A stretch of DNA of 64,000 nucleotides from Corinectria fuckeliana. Its lineage: Eukaryota; Ascomycota; Sordariomycetes; Hypocreales; Nectriaceae. The DNA lies in NCBI GenBank assembly GCA_019137255.1, contig WPDH01000067.1, positions 434,001-498,000 on the forward strand. The letters run 5' to 3'. The position numbers and the translations under genes are program-made. Below the pieces are notes generated by a model that saw only the letters and a program-made list of their open reading frames with translations, was not told where the DNA came from and did not search any database. This document shows positions 1 to 10,227 of the stretch, one piece after another; the stretch's first letter is position 1; each line of letters opens with the position of its first letter.

Positions 1-464
1 TTTGTCCGGGACGAGTACACTACTCTTCCCGAGACCTGGGATCGCATCCTCTCCACCGACGTGGATGCTTCGTGGAAGTGGAAGACTTTTGAGAATGTCG
101 AGGCTGTCCAAGCGTCAGTGCCCAAGTTTGATGAGACCTGGAAGACTGCCCGGGACATTACCCTCAAGCTTTTCGCCGAGGATGAGAGTGCCAGTGTCCA
201 GAACACCATGTACAAGATGTGCGAGGAGATTCTAGCTGCTGTTCCAGACGTCGAGACCGTAATCTACGCCCTGCCCAACAAGCACTACTTTGAGATTGGT
301 AAGTCGGAGAGTCCCGGAACTTCGACATTAATACATATGCTGACCTCTTCGTCCTAGATTTGAGCTGGCACAAGGGCACTAAGAACACCGGAAAAGACGC
401 CGAGGTCTACGCGCCTCAGTCCGGGCCCAACGGTCTCATTAAGTGCGAGGTCTCCCGCTCATAG
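1..464 (+). CDS. Urate oxidase (uricase), C-terminal part
   Basis: Uricase oxidises urate to 5-hydroxyisourate in purine breakdown, normally in peroxisomes. The gene enters from the left edge already open in frame 1. The first exon runs to 298, an intron (GTAAGT...TAG) covers 299-357, and a second exon ends with TAG at 462-464. Translation gives FVRDEYTTLPETWDRI near the start and, across the splice, HYFEIDLSWHKGTKNTGKDA followed by VYAPQSGPNGLIKCEV, the conserved C-terminal blocks of uricases. About 130 residues are present out of the roughly 300 usual for the family. The protein ends in Ser-Arg-Ser, not the SKL-type peroxisomal signal usual for the family, and I see no alternative splice that would add one. 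The identity is firm. The start lies outside the window. Confidence 0.93.
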
Positions 465-914
465 ATGAATTAATGTGGGAATGTAGCATTATTCGAGTAC
501 ATACACTTTAGCGTTGGAATTAAGACAGTTGCAATGTGGCGGATGACCCGATGTAATGAGATATGACTGAATAAGACGACTTCATCGCACTTGCACATAC
601 TACGTAATAGTACGTAGTAAGTCAATTGCTTGTATATGGATGTTCCTCTCAGAAGCGACATACAATCATAACAAACAGCTTTACTTGACGGTATTTGCCA
701 TTGCCGGCAGCCCCTATGGATTTCGCAATGCTATTCGACGCGCCACCTTGAGATCATGGATAGGTTGGGCTCCAATACTTGAAAATGCTTGTTGCCAATT
801 GCTTGATTTCAGGTCATGACAGATGCCCGAAATTTGGTATAGATAGTACACGACTTCTCTAGTCCACCCACACTAATCTACAGTGCCATTGTTACCGCTC
901 CGAGGGCTATTCCT
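465..914. other. Convergent intergenic region
   Basis: This lies between the 3' ends of the uricase and uL13m genes. It is AT-richer than the coding flanks and should hold both 3' UTRs. It contains a short palindromic cluster around 599-620 (TACGTAATAGTACGTAGTA). I see no coding sequence. Confidence 0.5.
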
Positions 915-1511
915 TTATAACCTCTTCGTGTCCGTGGCACGGATCTGCTCCACCGCCTTCTCCCAGCCCTGCTTGCCTACCACCTTGCCACCGAACCGTA
1001 TCAAGTTGTCCTTGTACGGGTGCGCCTCGCCCTCGAAAGCTTTGAGGCGCGCCAACCGCTTGTCCCGCAGCCGGTTCTTGGGCAGCATGCCGCTGACGGC
1101 CTTGCGCAGCACCTCAGAGCCACCGTGCTTCTCCATCAGCACGTCCATCGTGATGGTCTTGAGTTTGCCGGGGCGGGTGCTGTGTCGGTAGTATGGCTTT
1201 TGCCACTTCTTGCGGCCGGTTGTGTGCAGCGCCGCGCAGTCCGTTACCACCACGTAGTCGCCGCAGTCGGTCGAGGGATCGAAGATCGGCTTGTGTTTGC
1301 CCATCAGGAGAACGGCGATGCGTGATGCCAGACGGCCGAGGGAGGGCGGGGTTATTCCGGGCTGGGTCGAGAGGGTCTGATGGGGGGTTGAGGCGGAGAC
1401 GGAGTGCCATACCCGTGAGTAGGCGAGCTTGGTCTGGAGAATTGGTTAGGACATGGTACAGACGAAGCATCGGGGAACGAGGTAACCGACCAGGCCAAGG
1501 GTTTGAGACAT
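915..1511 (-). CDS. MRPL23: Mitochondrial large-subunit ribosomal protein uL13m
   Basis: This is the bacterial L13 homologue of the mitochondrial ribosome. The main exon (915-1433) encodes LAYSRVWHSVSAS, then LLMGKHKPIFDPSTDCGDYV, then KPYYRHSTRPGKLKTITMD and AVSGMLPKNRLRDKRLARLK, the last being the L13 signature block. A short first exon (1491-1511, MSQTLGL) is joined by an intron of about 57 nt (1434-1490). That intron ends with a clear CTAAC branch point and CAG acceptor, but its donor GTCGGT is weak, so exon 1 is less certain than the rest. The protein is about 179 residues, in the normal range. Starting at the internal Met at 1304 would cut off the conserved N-terminal helix, so I chose the spliced start. 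The gene is divergent from CCS. Confidence 0.88.
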
Positions 1512-1843
1512 TGTGACGACTTCTTGGAGGGTCAATCCCTCACGAAGATCACTGCCAATGAATTCGGGTCAGTAACGGGAGCCGGGTGCTGGTGCTATGT
1601 CGTCGTTGAGGCTTCGCAGATCGTATCACGAGATCGCGAGCTTCGCTTCATGAAAGTTTGATGCCAGGTTCAACTGCTGACTCAGGTTGACGAGTGATCA
1701 CGTGGTGACATTCAGTTGTTCCCGAAGTCGGTGGTAGTGGTGGATCCACCCAGCGGGGATTGCGTTACTACAAGTCGGCGGCATCAACGGCTTTGGATTT
1801 CGATTTCAAAGCACGACACCTCAAGCTCACAACACCATAAAAA
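1512..1843. promoter_or_regulatory. Divergent promoter of uL13m and CCS genes
   Basis: These 332 bases separate two divergently transcribed genes and must hold both promoters. A perfect E-box palindrome CACGTG sits at 1699-1704 inside GATCACGTGGTGAC. That core is bound by Cbf1/USF-type bHLH factors in fungi, but binding here is only inferred. I see no TATA box in a clear position. Confidence 0.35.
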
Positions 1844-3088
1844 ATGGCGCCCAAGATCACTCCTCCCCGTGCTCTGGCAGCGGCCTCCCTCTGTCTGATT
1901 GCCGGATACTCGGCTTATCGCTATGGATATTCACGTCGAAATTCTAAGGACATTCCGTCTACCCCAGGTCAGTTGCTGCACGGCTTCTCTCTTACACCAG
2001 GCATCCCGGTCTAATTAGTCTAAGCAGCCACGGGCAAGAAGACTGTCGATAACTCGTTTGAGGTGCGCCCACGTCTCACCGCGTATGAGCCAACGCTTTG
2101 AGAAGGGGACGAGGAGAGGGGAGAGCTCATGAAAACCAGGGATACTAATGAAACGCTGCGAAAACAGACCCTTTTTGCCGTTCCGTTGTCATGTGATGGC
2201 TGCATCAAGTCGGTTTCAGACTCGCTGTACAAGATTAGCGGCATCAACAAAGTCGAGGGCAACTTGAAAGACCAATTGATATCTGTCGAGGGCACAGGTA
2301 ATTGTTGGCTCAGTGTGTGACGAGATGAGGTTGGAGGTGGGCTAATCATGCAATCTCATTCCAGCCGCCCCCTCGGCCATTGTGGAAGCAATCCAGGCCA
2401 CCGGAAGGGACGCCATCTTGCGTGGATCTGGAGCCTCTGACAGTACGTGCAAGAGGAAGTTTCTTTTGTTTGTGTCAAACTGTTTGAGGCTGCTACTCAA
2501 CAATCGGTCTCCTCAGGAGTTGAGATGGTCACCGTGGAAATTTCATTGGGACTGACTTGTGATGTTTTGTTAGGCGCTGCCGTCAGCATCCTCGAGAGCT
2601 TTGCCGACATTGCGGAATCCAAACCTGAGGAGCCTAACCGGGAGGTGAGGGGATTAGCAAGGATGGTACAGGTTGGCTCTGGACGAACACTAGTCGACTT
2701 GACCATCCGCGGAGTCGCGCCAGGAACATATCGCGCCTCGATTCGCGAGTATGGCGACTTGAAGGAGGGGGCACGATCTACGGGTCCCGTTTGGACAGGA
2801 AGCAAGAAGGAAACTCGTGGTGCCCTGGGCGTGGTCGAGGTGGGTGAGGATGGGCGGGGATCCGCGTTTGTGAACCATCCCTTCCAGATTTGGGAAGTCA
2901 TCGGACACGCCATGGTCCTTACCCGACAAGAAGAGGGCACCGAACCACTGGTCAACGACGCCGACACCGTCGTGGGCGTCGTCGCGCGGAGTGCTGGCAT
3001 GTGGGACAATGATAAGACGGTGTGCTCTTGCACTGGCAAGACGCTCTGGGATGAGCGTCGGGACGAGGTAAAGAAGGGAATGCTGTGA
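1844..3088 (+). CDS. CCS1: Copper chaperone for Cu/Zn superoxide dismutase, with N-terminal hydrophobic segment
   Basis: CCS delivers copper to SOD1 and forms its disulfide. I read five exons: 1844-1967, 2028-2062, 2168-2297, 2365-2442 and 2574-3088, all with GT-AG borders and phases that agree. The product is about 293 aa. Residues ~54-120 form the Atx1-like domain I, with TLFAVPLSCDGCIKSVSDSL carrying the CxxC copper site. The SOD-like domain II follows (GVAPGTYRASIREYGDLKEG; FQIWEVIGHAMV). Domain III ends with the CxC motif in VCSCTGKTLWDERRDEVKK. The N-terminus is odd: exon 1 encodes about 41 residues with a hydrophobic run (ALAAASLCLIAGYSAY) followed by RYGYSRR, ahead of domain I. Exon 2 has no ATG, so a start in exon 1 is needed. 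This predicts a membrane anchor or mitochondrial presequence, which is inference. Confidence 0.9.
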
Positions 3089-6000
3089 CGGAAGCCATAT
3101 CTCTAGCTATAGCCGCCGGAATCGTTCGACTTCAACTCTTCAAACTTCGACATAGTGAGGACACCAAGAGGGGGAACGGCATGTATTGGAATTGAGGTCA
3201 TCGAAGTCCTCTCATGATCGATACATGGTATCAAGTCCCCATTGACCAGTGCCTTCGTCCCCCGCAAGCGCTTCAACCGAGTTTGAAACCGGGAACATGG
3301 CCCGAAACAATTGTACGTGAAGCACTAGGCTTCTCTAGCAGGATTCACGGGTAGAGGTGGTGCGATATGTCAGACCCAAGGTCAGATCTCGACAGGGTCA
3401 GGGGCGAGAATCGTTCGACACACGGCTAGGCAGTGGGCAGTTGTTCCGCCATCTCACGCCGCCGATGCTCGGAAGAGGGAACCCCCATGTTCTTAAGAAG
3501 GCGATTCGAATTCAGGACAGTGACCCTGATGGTAAATACATATTTAGTAGATATCTGATTAGGTGAAGAAGGTAGCGAAGGGATGAAGCTATAGCAACTG
3601 ACGTGGTGCGATTCTCGGCGTTCAGTGCCGGACGAACGGTGGATACCGCTGTATTACGGATATGCGAGTCAACATCTGCCGCACGAAACGCACCAGGTCT
3701 ATGCGTAGAATTGCAAGATGGGTACCTGCAAGATACTACAGCGTAGACGACTCAAAACTGACGACGACTTAGACAAGGGCGGATGTGGAACAGCCACACT
3801 TGGCCAAAACAGCGGGCTTGACGTAGATGGTGGATTTGCACAGCACGGAAAGTAGACGTTTGCGGCAGACGGTGTGCAAGGACGCAATTGATTGGGAGAC
3901 TTGGGAGGAACTCCACACTTTGAGGACCGGAAGAGCTCGGATAGCGGTGGCAGGATGAGACGGGTTGAGGCTCGGGAGACCGGGACAAGGACAGGAGGTG
4001 GATCTGTTTTGGCCAAGTCAGAGAGCAGCTCGTGGAGGAGTGAACAAGATGTATGAGCCTAGGTGCGAGATGCCAGGACTTGTAATGAGTTGCGCAGCAT
4101 GGTTAACGTGAGAAATATTGCACGTGAAATGACACTGCAATTGGGGCATGATGTACCGGCGGCATGGGCAGAGAGTTCAAGCGAGCGGTCACATCTGGCC
4201 TCCAAACTGACGTTGACAGCTAGGGTAGTGATACATAAAGACGTAAACACGTTGAGCTATCTCTTCTGAAGGTCACTCGAAAGAGAAAGTTTTGCTTGTT
4301 TTGCTGATCTTGTCATCTCCCCTCCATCCCATCCTTTTCTCATGGCTCATCCGCATCTAAACGTCGCGTTGTGCCTAGAATCTAGAATGCAACATTCGCG
4401 ATGTGAGTCGGTTGCCGCATTGATAGCCAACCCCTGGCCCCTTCGATCTCGCTCGGCCCGGTAACACCCCGTCGGGCAAAACGTGTCAGTCACGCCGATC
4501 CAGAACCTCCGACGATCAGGGGTCCTTTCGCAGGGGGAAGGGAGAGGGAGCAACAAGCCCGAAAGAACTGAAAGAGGGCCGCGGTGGGAAAGGCCTAGTC
4601 CGGTAGCCGAGAAACATGGGCCTTTGGCAGATCGACGCGCGTTGAAGTGTACGCATTAGTGCATGGAGTGTTAAATGGTCGGTAGATGCACCGAGGGATA
4701 GGCTGGGGGGCACTGGAGGTGAGGCAGATGGTAATGTGGCTGTGATATCATGGGGAGAGGGATCCAGGGTTTCAACATTACAGCCTCGCAGGATCCAACA
4801 GTGAGTTTCTGCTTCTCTCGCTGCTGTCCTGTCATCCTATCTGGCCATCTCGCCAGCCCCCAAGGGGATGAACGTGCCGGGTTTTTCCTCTAGTTCCGTC
4901 AGTCACAGCTCAGGACCGAGGGCCAAGAACCTGAGTGCTATTTTGAGGGCTGGATTTGGCATTGATGGTGACTGAACGATACTACATACTATGTAATCTG
5001 TATAACCAAGGCGTGGGCAGGGGTGAATGCTCCACCGTGGTCTAGAGAACATGCATCATCACCATCACCGTGCATGGCTGGCTTGCTGCCGCCGTTGGTG
5101 TTGGTCCACCGCCGTCACCTGTTGGTAGATAAAGATCTGTATTCGTCGTAGGCTGTATTCGTAGTACTAGTACTAGCCAAGCGGGTACATGGCAACCCGT
5201 GCCCTTGGGTCGGAGTCTGAAGAGACTAGAGAGGGACGGGAGGAACCGACCTTGAATGTCGATGAGAGGTAAGGACGATTCGGTAATCCCGCTCGTTGGG
5301 CCACGCAGAGTCCATCAGTCCGTCAGTCCGTCACCCAATCTGCTCACAACCAGCTGTACTTCGTAGTACGGCGCTTACACGGTCGACGGACCAACCCGGC
5401 AGCTCCATCGCACCCATGTCAATTGATGCCAACGGCCTGGGCATCGTTGGCTGCAGGACGCTAACAGTCTTCTCAACCACGAGGGAGGTCAAGCAGGCCA
5501 ATAAGGTAGAGCCCAGCATTGAGAAAGTTGGCATTGGGGCAACTCGATCTCCTCCAGCATATCCGGCAGCGGGATTTTGGCTCAATGCTCTCCAGACTCC
5601 ACCTGCGAAGAAGCCACCGCTACTGCACATGGTAAGTTAGGCCTAAAGTACTTTAGTCCTCTGAGATAGGCGCCGCGAGCGGCATGGGTCGCTCCGGGAT
5701 GCTGGGATATCCCTGAGACTGCCCAATCAACGGCTGGGCGTGCTGTGCTTCAGGGACCTGCAACACTCGGTGCCCCAGGCCTCGGTGGGAGAACGACGTG
5801 GATGTCCGCAGCACTTACAGACGGGCGATGAGGGACATGCACACTGAGCGTCACACCGTTCGATTCTGGGGAGACTCAGAGTGGAGGTGGTTCGATGGGC
5901 CATCAAGCAAGACGGGAAGAAGAAAGCTAGACTAGTAGATGTCTGTGCAAAAGCGACTATCACATCACATCACTGTGAACGGGCTCTCAGATAGACGAGT

Positions 6001-7878
6001 CAGGGCATATTGACGTGTGAAGGCATCGGTATCACAGATCAGTATGTACGTAGTCTAGTTGTCTAGGTATCAGTACGGATGGCAAGCAACGACAACTCAA
6101 GGCCAAGCATGGGCTGGAGATGCATCATTGTTTTCTTCAGTGAGGCTGGCGGCTCCTCTTCCCCATCAAACGCACCTGGTGCAGCGAACGCCGAGAGCCA
6201 TGTCCCTGCCCAAACCCGCCCAGACACGCCGGCACACCGGGCTGCCGTCGATCAGGACGAATGGCTTTGCATGTCAACCCCTCCGTAGAGTCCAAACCCA
6301 ACCCAACAGAGCAAGTATGTAGAAGGACGCAGAAGAAGCCGGCAGCCAACAGAGACACTCGAGAGACCGAACACGGCAACCCCTGCTGCACATCCCCCTG
6401 ACCCGTCAGCGCGGCCATGGCTTCCCTTCCAGACCTCTCTCCTCCATGATGCCTCCGTCGTGGCACCCCTCCCCTCGTGTGTGATCCCGGTGTGATGCCC
6501 AGCGTTAGTGGCACCTGGGTTCACTGAATCGTTAGCGCCCTGGGGGAGAGGGGAGAGAATGGACACCTCCGTCCTTACCTACCTCATGCCATGCCATGCC
6601 ATGTGGTGATTGATATACCTCCGCCCCAAGCCCAGGATTGGGCGCATTCCACATCCTCTCCTTCTTTTAGGCGCTGAGCTCCCCGTCGCCTTGTCCACTC
6701 ACTGTCTCGAGGGCCGAATCGCATCGCCCGGCCCTGCTGCACAAAGGCTCGTCCCGTCACCAGACCATCGGGCCTAGGCCACAACCTGCGTGCCGGTTTC
6801 TATTTTAACTATTCTGTTGGAATTCCGTTCCTTCACTGGATGCTTTCTGTCGAGTATCTAAGTAGCCCTGCTGTTAGCTCGCCTCGACCGGAGGGGGGAA
6901 ACGTCCCACCTCACTTACACCGATCCTTTTTGGCTTCGACTCAGGTAGCCCGGCTCTTCTGGTCATAATTCTCGCACCGGCTGGCCCGTTTGTTTCGCCC
7001 GTCATCACAACTCGGTCTTTTGTTTCGCAGGCACGGATCGACAAATACGCCTTGGAATCACTGTTCTTCCATCTCTCGAATTAAATTGCGTCCTCAAGCA
7101 TCTCGTCTAGCATCTCGCCCTCTTTCGCTCCAGCAATTCCGAAGATCAAGCGTGTCCGAATCGAGGAAGATGCATCGAGAGTCAGTCAATTTCCCCATCC
7201 CCTCCACTCAGCCATCCGTTCGAATTGGCACTGGAGCATCCTCTCCGCCCGAAGCTCTTCTTGGCTACCATTGCTGCATTTCAAAGCGCCACCCATCAGG
7301 TCGCCAAGCCGAGCGAGTCTCGACAGCGAGCCAATTGCTCGCCCAAGGCGGAGAAAGCCATCCACTGTAGTGGAGGCCCGTCTCGCTCCGCCGCACCGCA
7401 CCGCACCGCACGGCCAGCACCGCAACTGCCCTGTAACCTGCCACCTGCCACCTGCCATTGCCCCTGTTTGTCCTGGTACATGGTAGTATTTGTACCTGCC
7501 CGCCCCCTCCCGGGTCCTGGCGTTACAGCCACGGCCGTAACTGCCCGCCATCTCGAATAATAAGACTCAACTCGCTCCTGCTCTGCTGCCTCTAAGCGCC
7601 GGAGCTACTGCCACTCCAACTAACACCACCCCAACTAGTAACGCCACCCCACTTCACTCCCGCTTCCACTCCCACAACTTCAGTCCCTCCTTCGCCCCGT
7701 CCCTCACATCGTCCGTCTCGCTCCTCAGCTCTACTTCTACTTCGTCCTGCCTCTCTCCACACCTCCCCAAACCGACTTGCTCTTTTCGTCTTCGTTCTCC
7801 ATTTCTGTTGACAGACACTCCACCTGCGACTAAGACTTCACTCTCTGCTGCGGCTTCTACTGCCCTGCAGCGACCATC
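3089..7878. other. Long intergenic region upstream of noxR
   Basis: These 4.8 kb contain no reading frame with codon use or similarity that I can support. Short simple-sequence stretches occur, for example ATGCC repeats at about 6585-6603, and a palindrome TACTTCGTA lies at 5357-5365. From about 6780 the sequence turns pyrimidine-rich on the + strand and stays so up to the noxR start, which looks like a long 5' leader or core promoter. Several short upstream ATGs lie in it, such as the one at 7170. Confidence 0.45.
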
Positions 7879-9743
7879 ATGTCGTTAAAGCAGGTACATA
7901 CAGTCCACAGACTGCCAAACCGCGTCGACAGTCTACTGACTCCCAGACGTACAGGAAATCGAGACCTGGGTTGAGGCCCTGGCTCGTTACGACAACAACG
8001 AGTTCGAAGAATCCATCGCCGAATTCGAAAAGATCCACGACACCAGCAAGATCCTCTTCAACATGGGCGTGATCCACGCCACCCTCGGCGAACATGAGAA
8101 AGCTGTAAGCGAACTCGTCCCCTCCACCCTCGCCACCTCAATGCGCTGTCCTGCAGCAACTTCGTATACTAATAACCACTGCTCAACAGGTCGAAAGCTA
8201 CCAGCGAGCCATCCGACTAGACCAATACCTCGCCGTCGCCTACTTCCAGCAAGGCGTCTCAAATTTCCTCCTCGGCGACTTTGAGGAGGCCCTCGCCAAC
8301 TTCAACGATACCCTCCTATACCTGCGCGGCAACGCCATGATCGACTACTCCCAATTGGGCCTCCTCTTTAAGCTTTACTCCTGCGAGGTCCTCTTCAACC
8401 GCGGCCTGTGCTATATCTACTTGCAGCAGGTGGACGCTGGCATGCAGGACTTGGCTTATGCGGTCAAGGAGAAGGTGGTTGAGGATCACAATGTCATCGA
8501 CGAGGCCATCCGCGAACAAGCAGAGGTGAATTTGGTTCCACGAATCTCCCCAACTTTTTTACCCTAACATATTCTAGGGCTACACCGTTTTCTCCATCCC
8601 CGTCGGCGTCGTCTACAGACCCAACGAAGCTAAGGTGCGCAACCTCAAGACGAAGGATTACCTCGGCAAGGCGAGACTCGTCGCCGCTTCGGATCGTGCC
8701 AATGCATTCACCGGATTCGCTGGCTCCGAGATCAAGAACGTAAGAGCACCTTTAGCTTTATGCAAACCTAATTCAACTAACAGCCACCTCAGGCCGGAAA
8801 GACGGAAGTCAAGGACGACCGACCCGCGGACAACATCTCTTTCGCTGCCACGAACCTCGTCAAGCCCGGCATACAGTCCCGCAGACAACAGTCAGAACCA
8901 CCAATCAACCGAAACACTTTCCCCCCGACACCTCCACCCGAAAACGAGCGTCCGTCGCGTGGTGCTTCCGTTCGCAACGGCCAGAAACCCACGCTGGCTA
9001 AGCTTAACATTGCACAAGCCGAGCCAAACCGTCGCTACGAGAAGGCCGGCTCGTCTCCGGATAACCGTCAAAGACCTGTAAGGTCTGCCTCCGCCAACCC
9101 TGCCAGAAGTGTGACTTCGCGAGAAACTACTCCCCTCCAACGGAGACCTAAGCAGATTCTAGAAGAGGAGGAGGGTGCCTACGCGGGTGAAGTCTATGAC
9201 CTGTACCAGAGCGGTGGACCGCGTGGTTCCAGGGAATCGGGATATAGCCGGCAACAGGGTCGCCCAAGGCAACCTCGGTACGACGACGACGATGGCTCCG
9301 ATTATGAGGACGGTTCCTTTGATGAAGGGGACTTTGAAATGCTGGGCAATAACCGCCGTGGTCCCAGCTCTGTGGCTGGATCCTCTCGAAGCGCTCCCCG
9401 CCGCGTCGAAGTCAGCAAGATCCGTGTCAAAGTTCATGCCGATGATGTGAGATACATTGTCGTAAGGCCTGATATCGAATTCTCTGTTCTAGTCGACAAG
9501 GTCCGCGATAAGTTTGGTATGCGCCGACGATTCAAGATCAAGATCAAGGACGAGGATATGCCAAATGGTGACATGATCACCATGGGTGATCAAGATGACT
9601 TGGAAATGGCAATCGACAGTGCGAAGGACGAGGCCCGAAAGATGAGACAAGAGACCGCAAGGATGGAGGTTTGTTCACTCTCCCCTCGAATTTGCTTCAG
9701 GTTACTAATAACTCCGTCGCAGATTTGGATCCTGGAAGTTTAG
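7879..9743 (+). CDS. noxR: NADPH oxidase regulator NoxR (p67phox-like)
   Basis: NoxR is the cytosolic activator of fungal NADPH oxidases NoxA/NoxB, working with Rac and needed for polarised growth, fruiting bodies and infection structures in many fungi. I read six exons (7879-7893, 7955-8104, 8190-8525, 8578-8739, 8793-9668, 9723-9743) giving 519 aa. Residues ~10-165 are TPR repeats, including ESIAEFEKIHDTSKILFNMG, YLAVAYFQQGVSNFLLGDFE and EVLFNRGLCYIYLQQ. Next comes the activation-domain-like block GYTVFSIPVGVVYRPNEAKV, then a long disordered Pro/Ser/Arg linker. A C-terminal PB1 domain (~405-500) has VSKIRVKVHADDVRYIVV and KIKDEDMPNGDMITMGDQDD, an acidic OPCA-like motif. No SH3 domain is seen, as is usual in fungal NoxR. 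The first exon codes only five residues. Confidence 0.96.
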
Positions 9744-10227
9744 ACGTATACCCCATCGCGTTTAGTTTTTTCACCATTTACTTTACTGTCTGACGACGTA
9801 ATTGTGCGTATTTTACAGTGGTTATCCTTGATGGAAAACGCTCTTCTTTACACGGCTGCACAGCGGTCTCTTTTGCTTCTCTGTTCTCCGTTATGTATTT
9901 CGCCCTTCTGGGTACGTCATGAATAGCATAGCCACCCGGTCATTTATTATTTGAGGAGGGGACGGCAGGAGTCTATGGGTCATGATTATCATAATACTTG
10001 CCTAAGGCTGGGAATTGAAGCGATAGCGCTCAATGATACCTGAGGAGGTTTGTTTTGAATGGGTTGATCGTGGCACGATCTACAGCTTGTTTGGGTAACA
10101 ATCGTTAGGGTCTAGATTTGTAACCTGATGGCGAAGGAAATAGAAAAGAGAATTTCAATGCTTTTAGTTCCCTCTAAGATGCATATATGGTTTTACAATA
10201 TCTGATACGAATTTACGCAGCATCTAT
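9744..10227. other. Convergent 3' region of noxR and MSE1
   Basis: These are 484 bases between two gene 3' ends. It is AT-rich (TTTAGTTTTTTCACC, TTATTATTTG) and fits overlapping 3' UTRs. I see nothing else in it. Confidence 0.45.

Noticed and set aside
6137..6566. Minus-strand frames upstream of noxR
   Set aside because: Short, overlapping in several phases and without similarity; no splice signals or conserved motif supports them.
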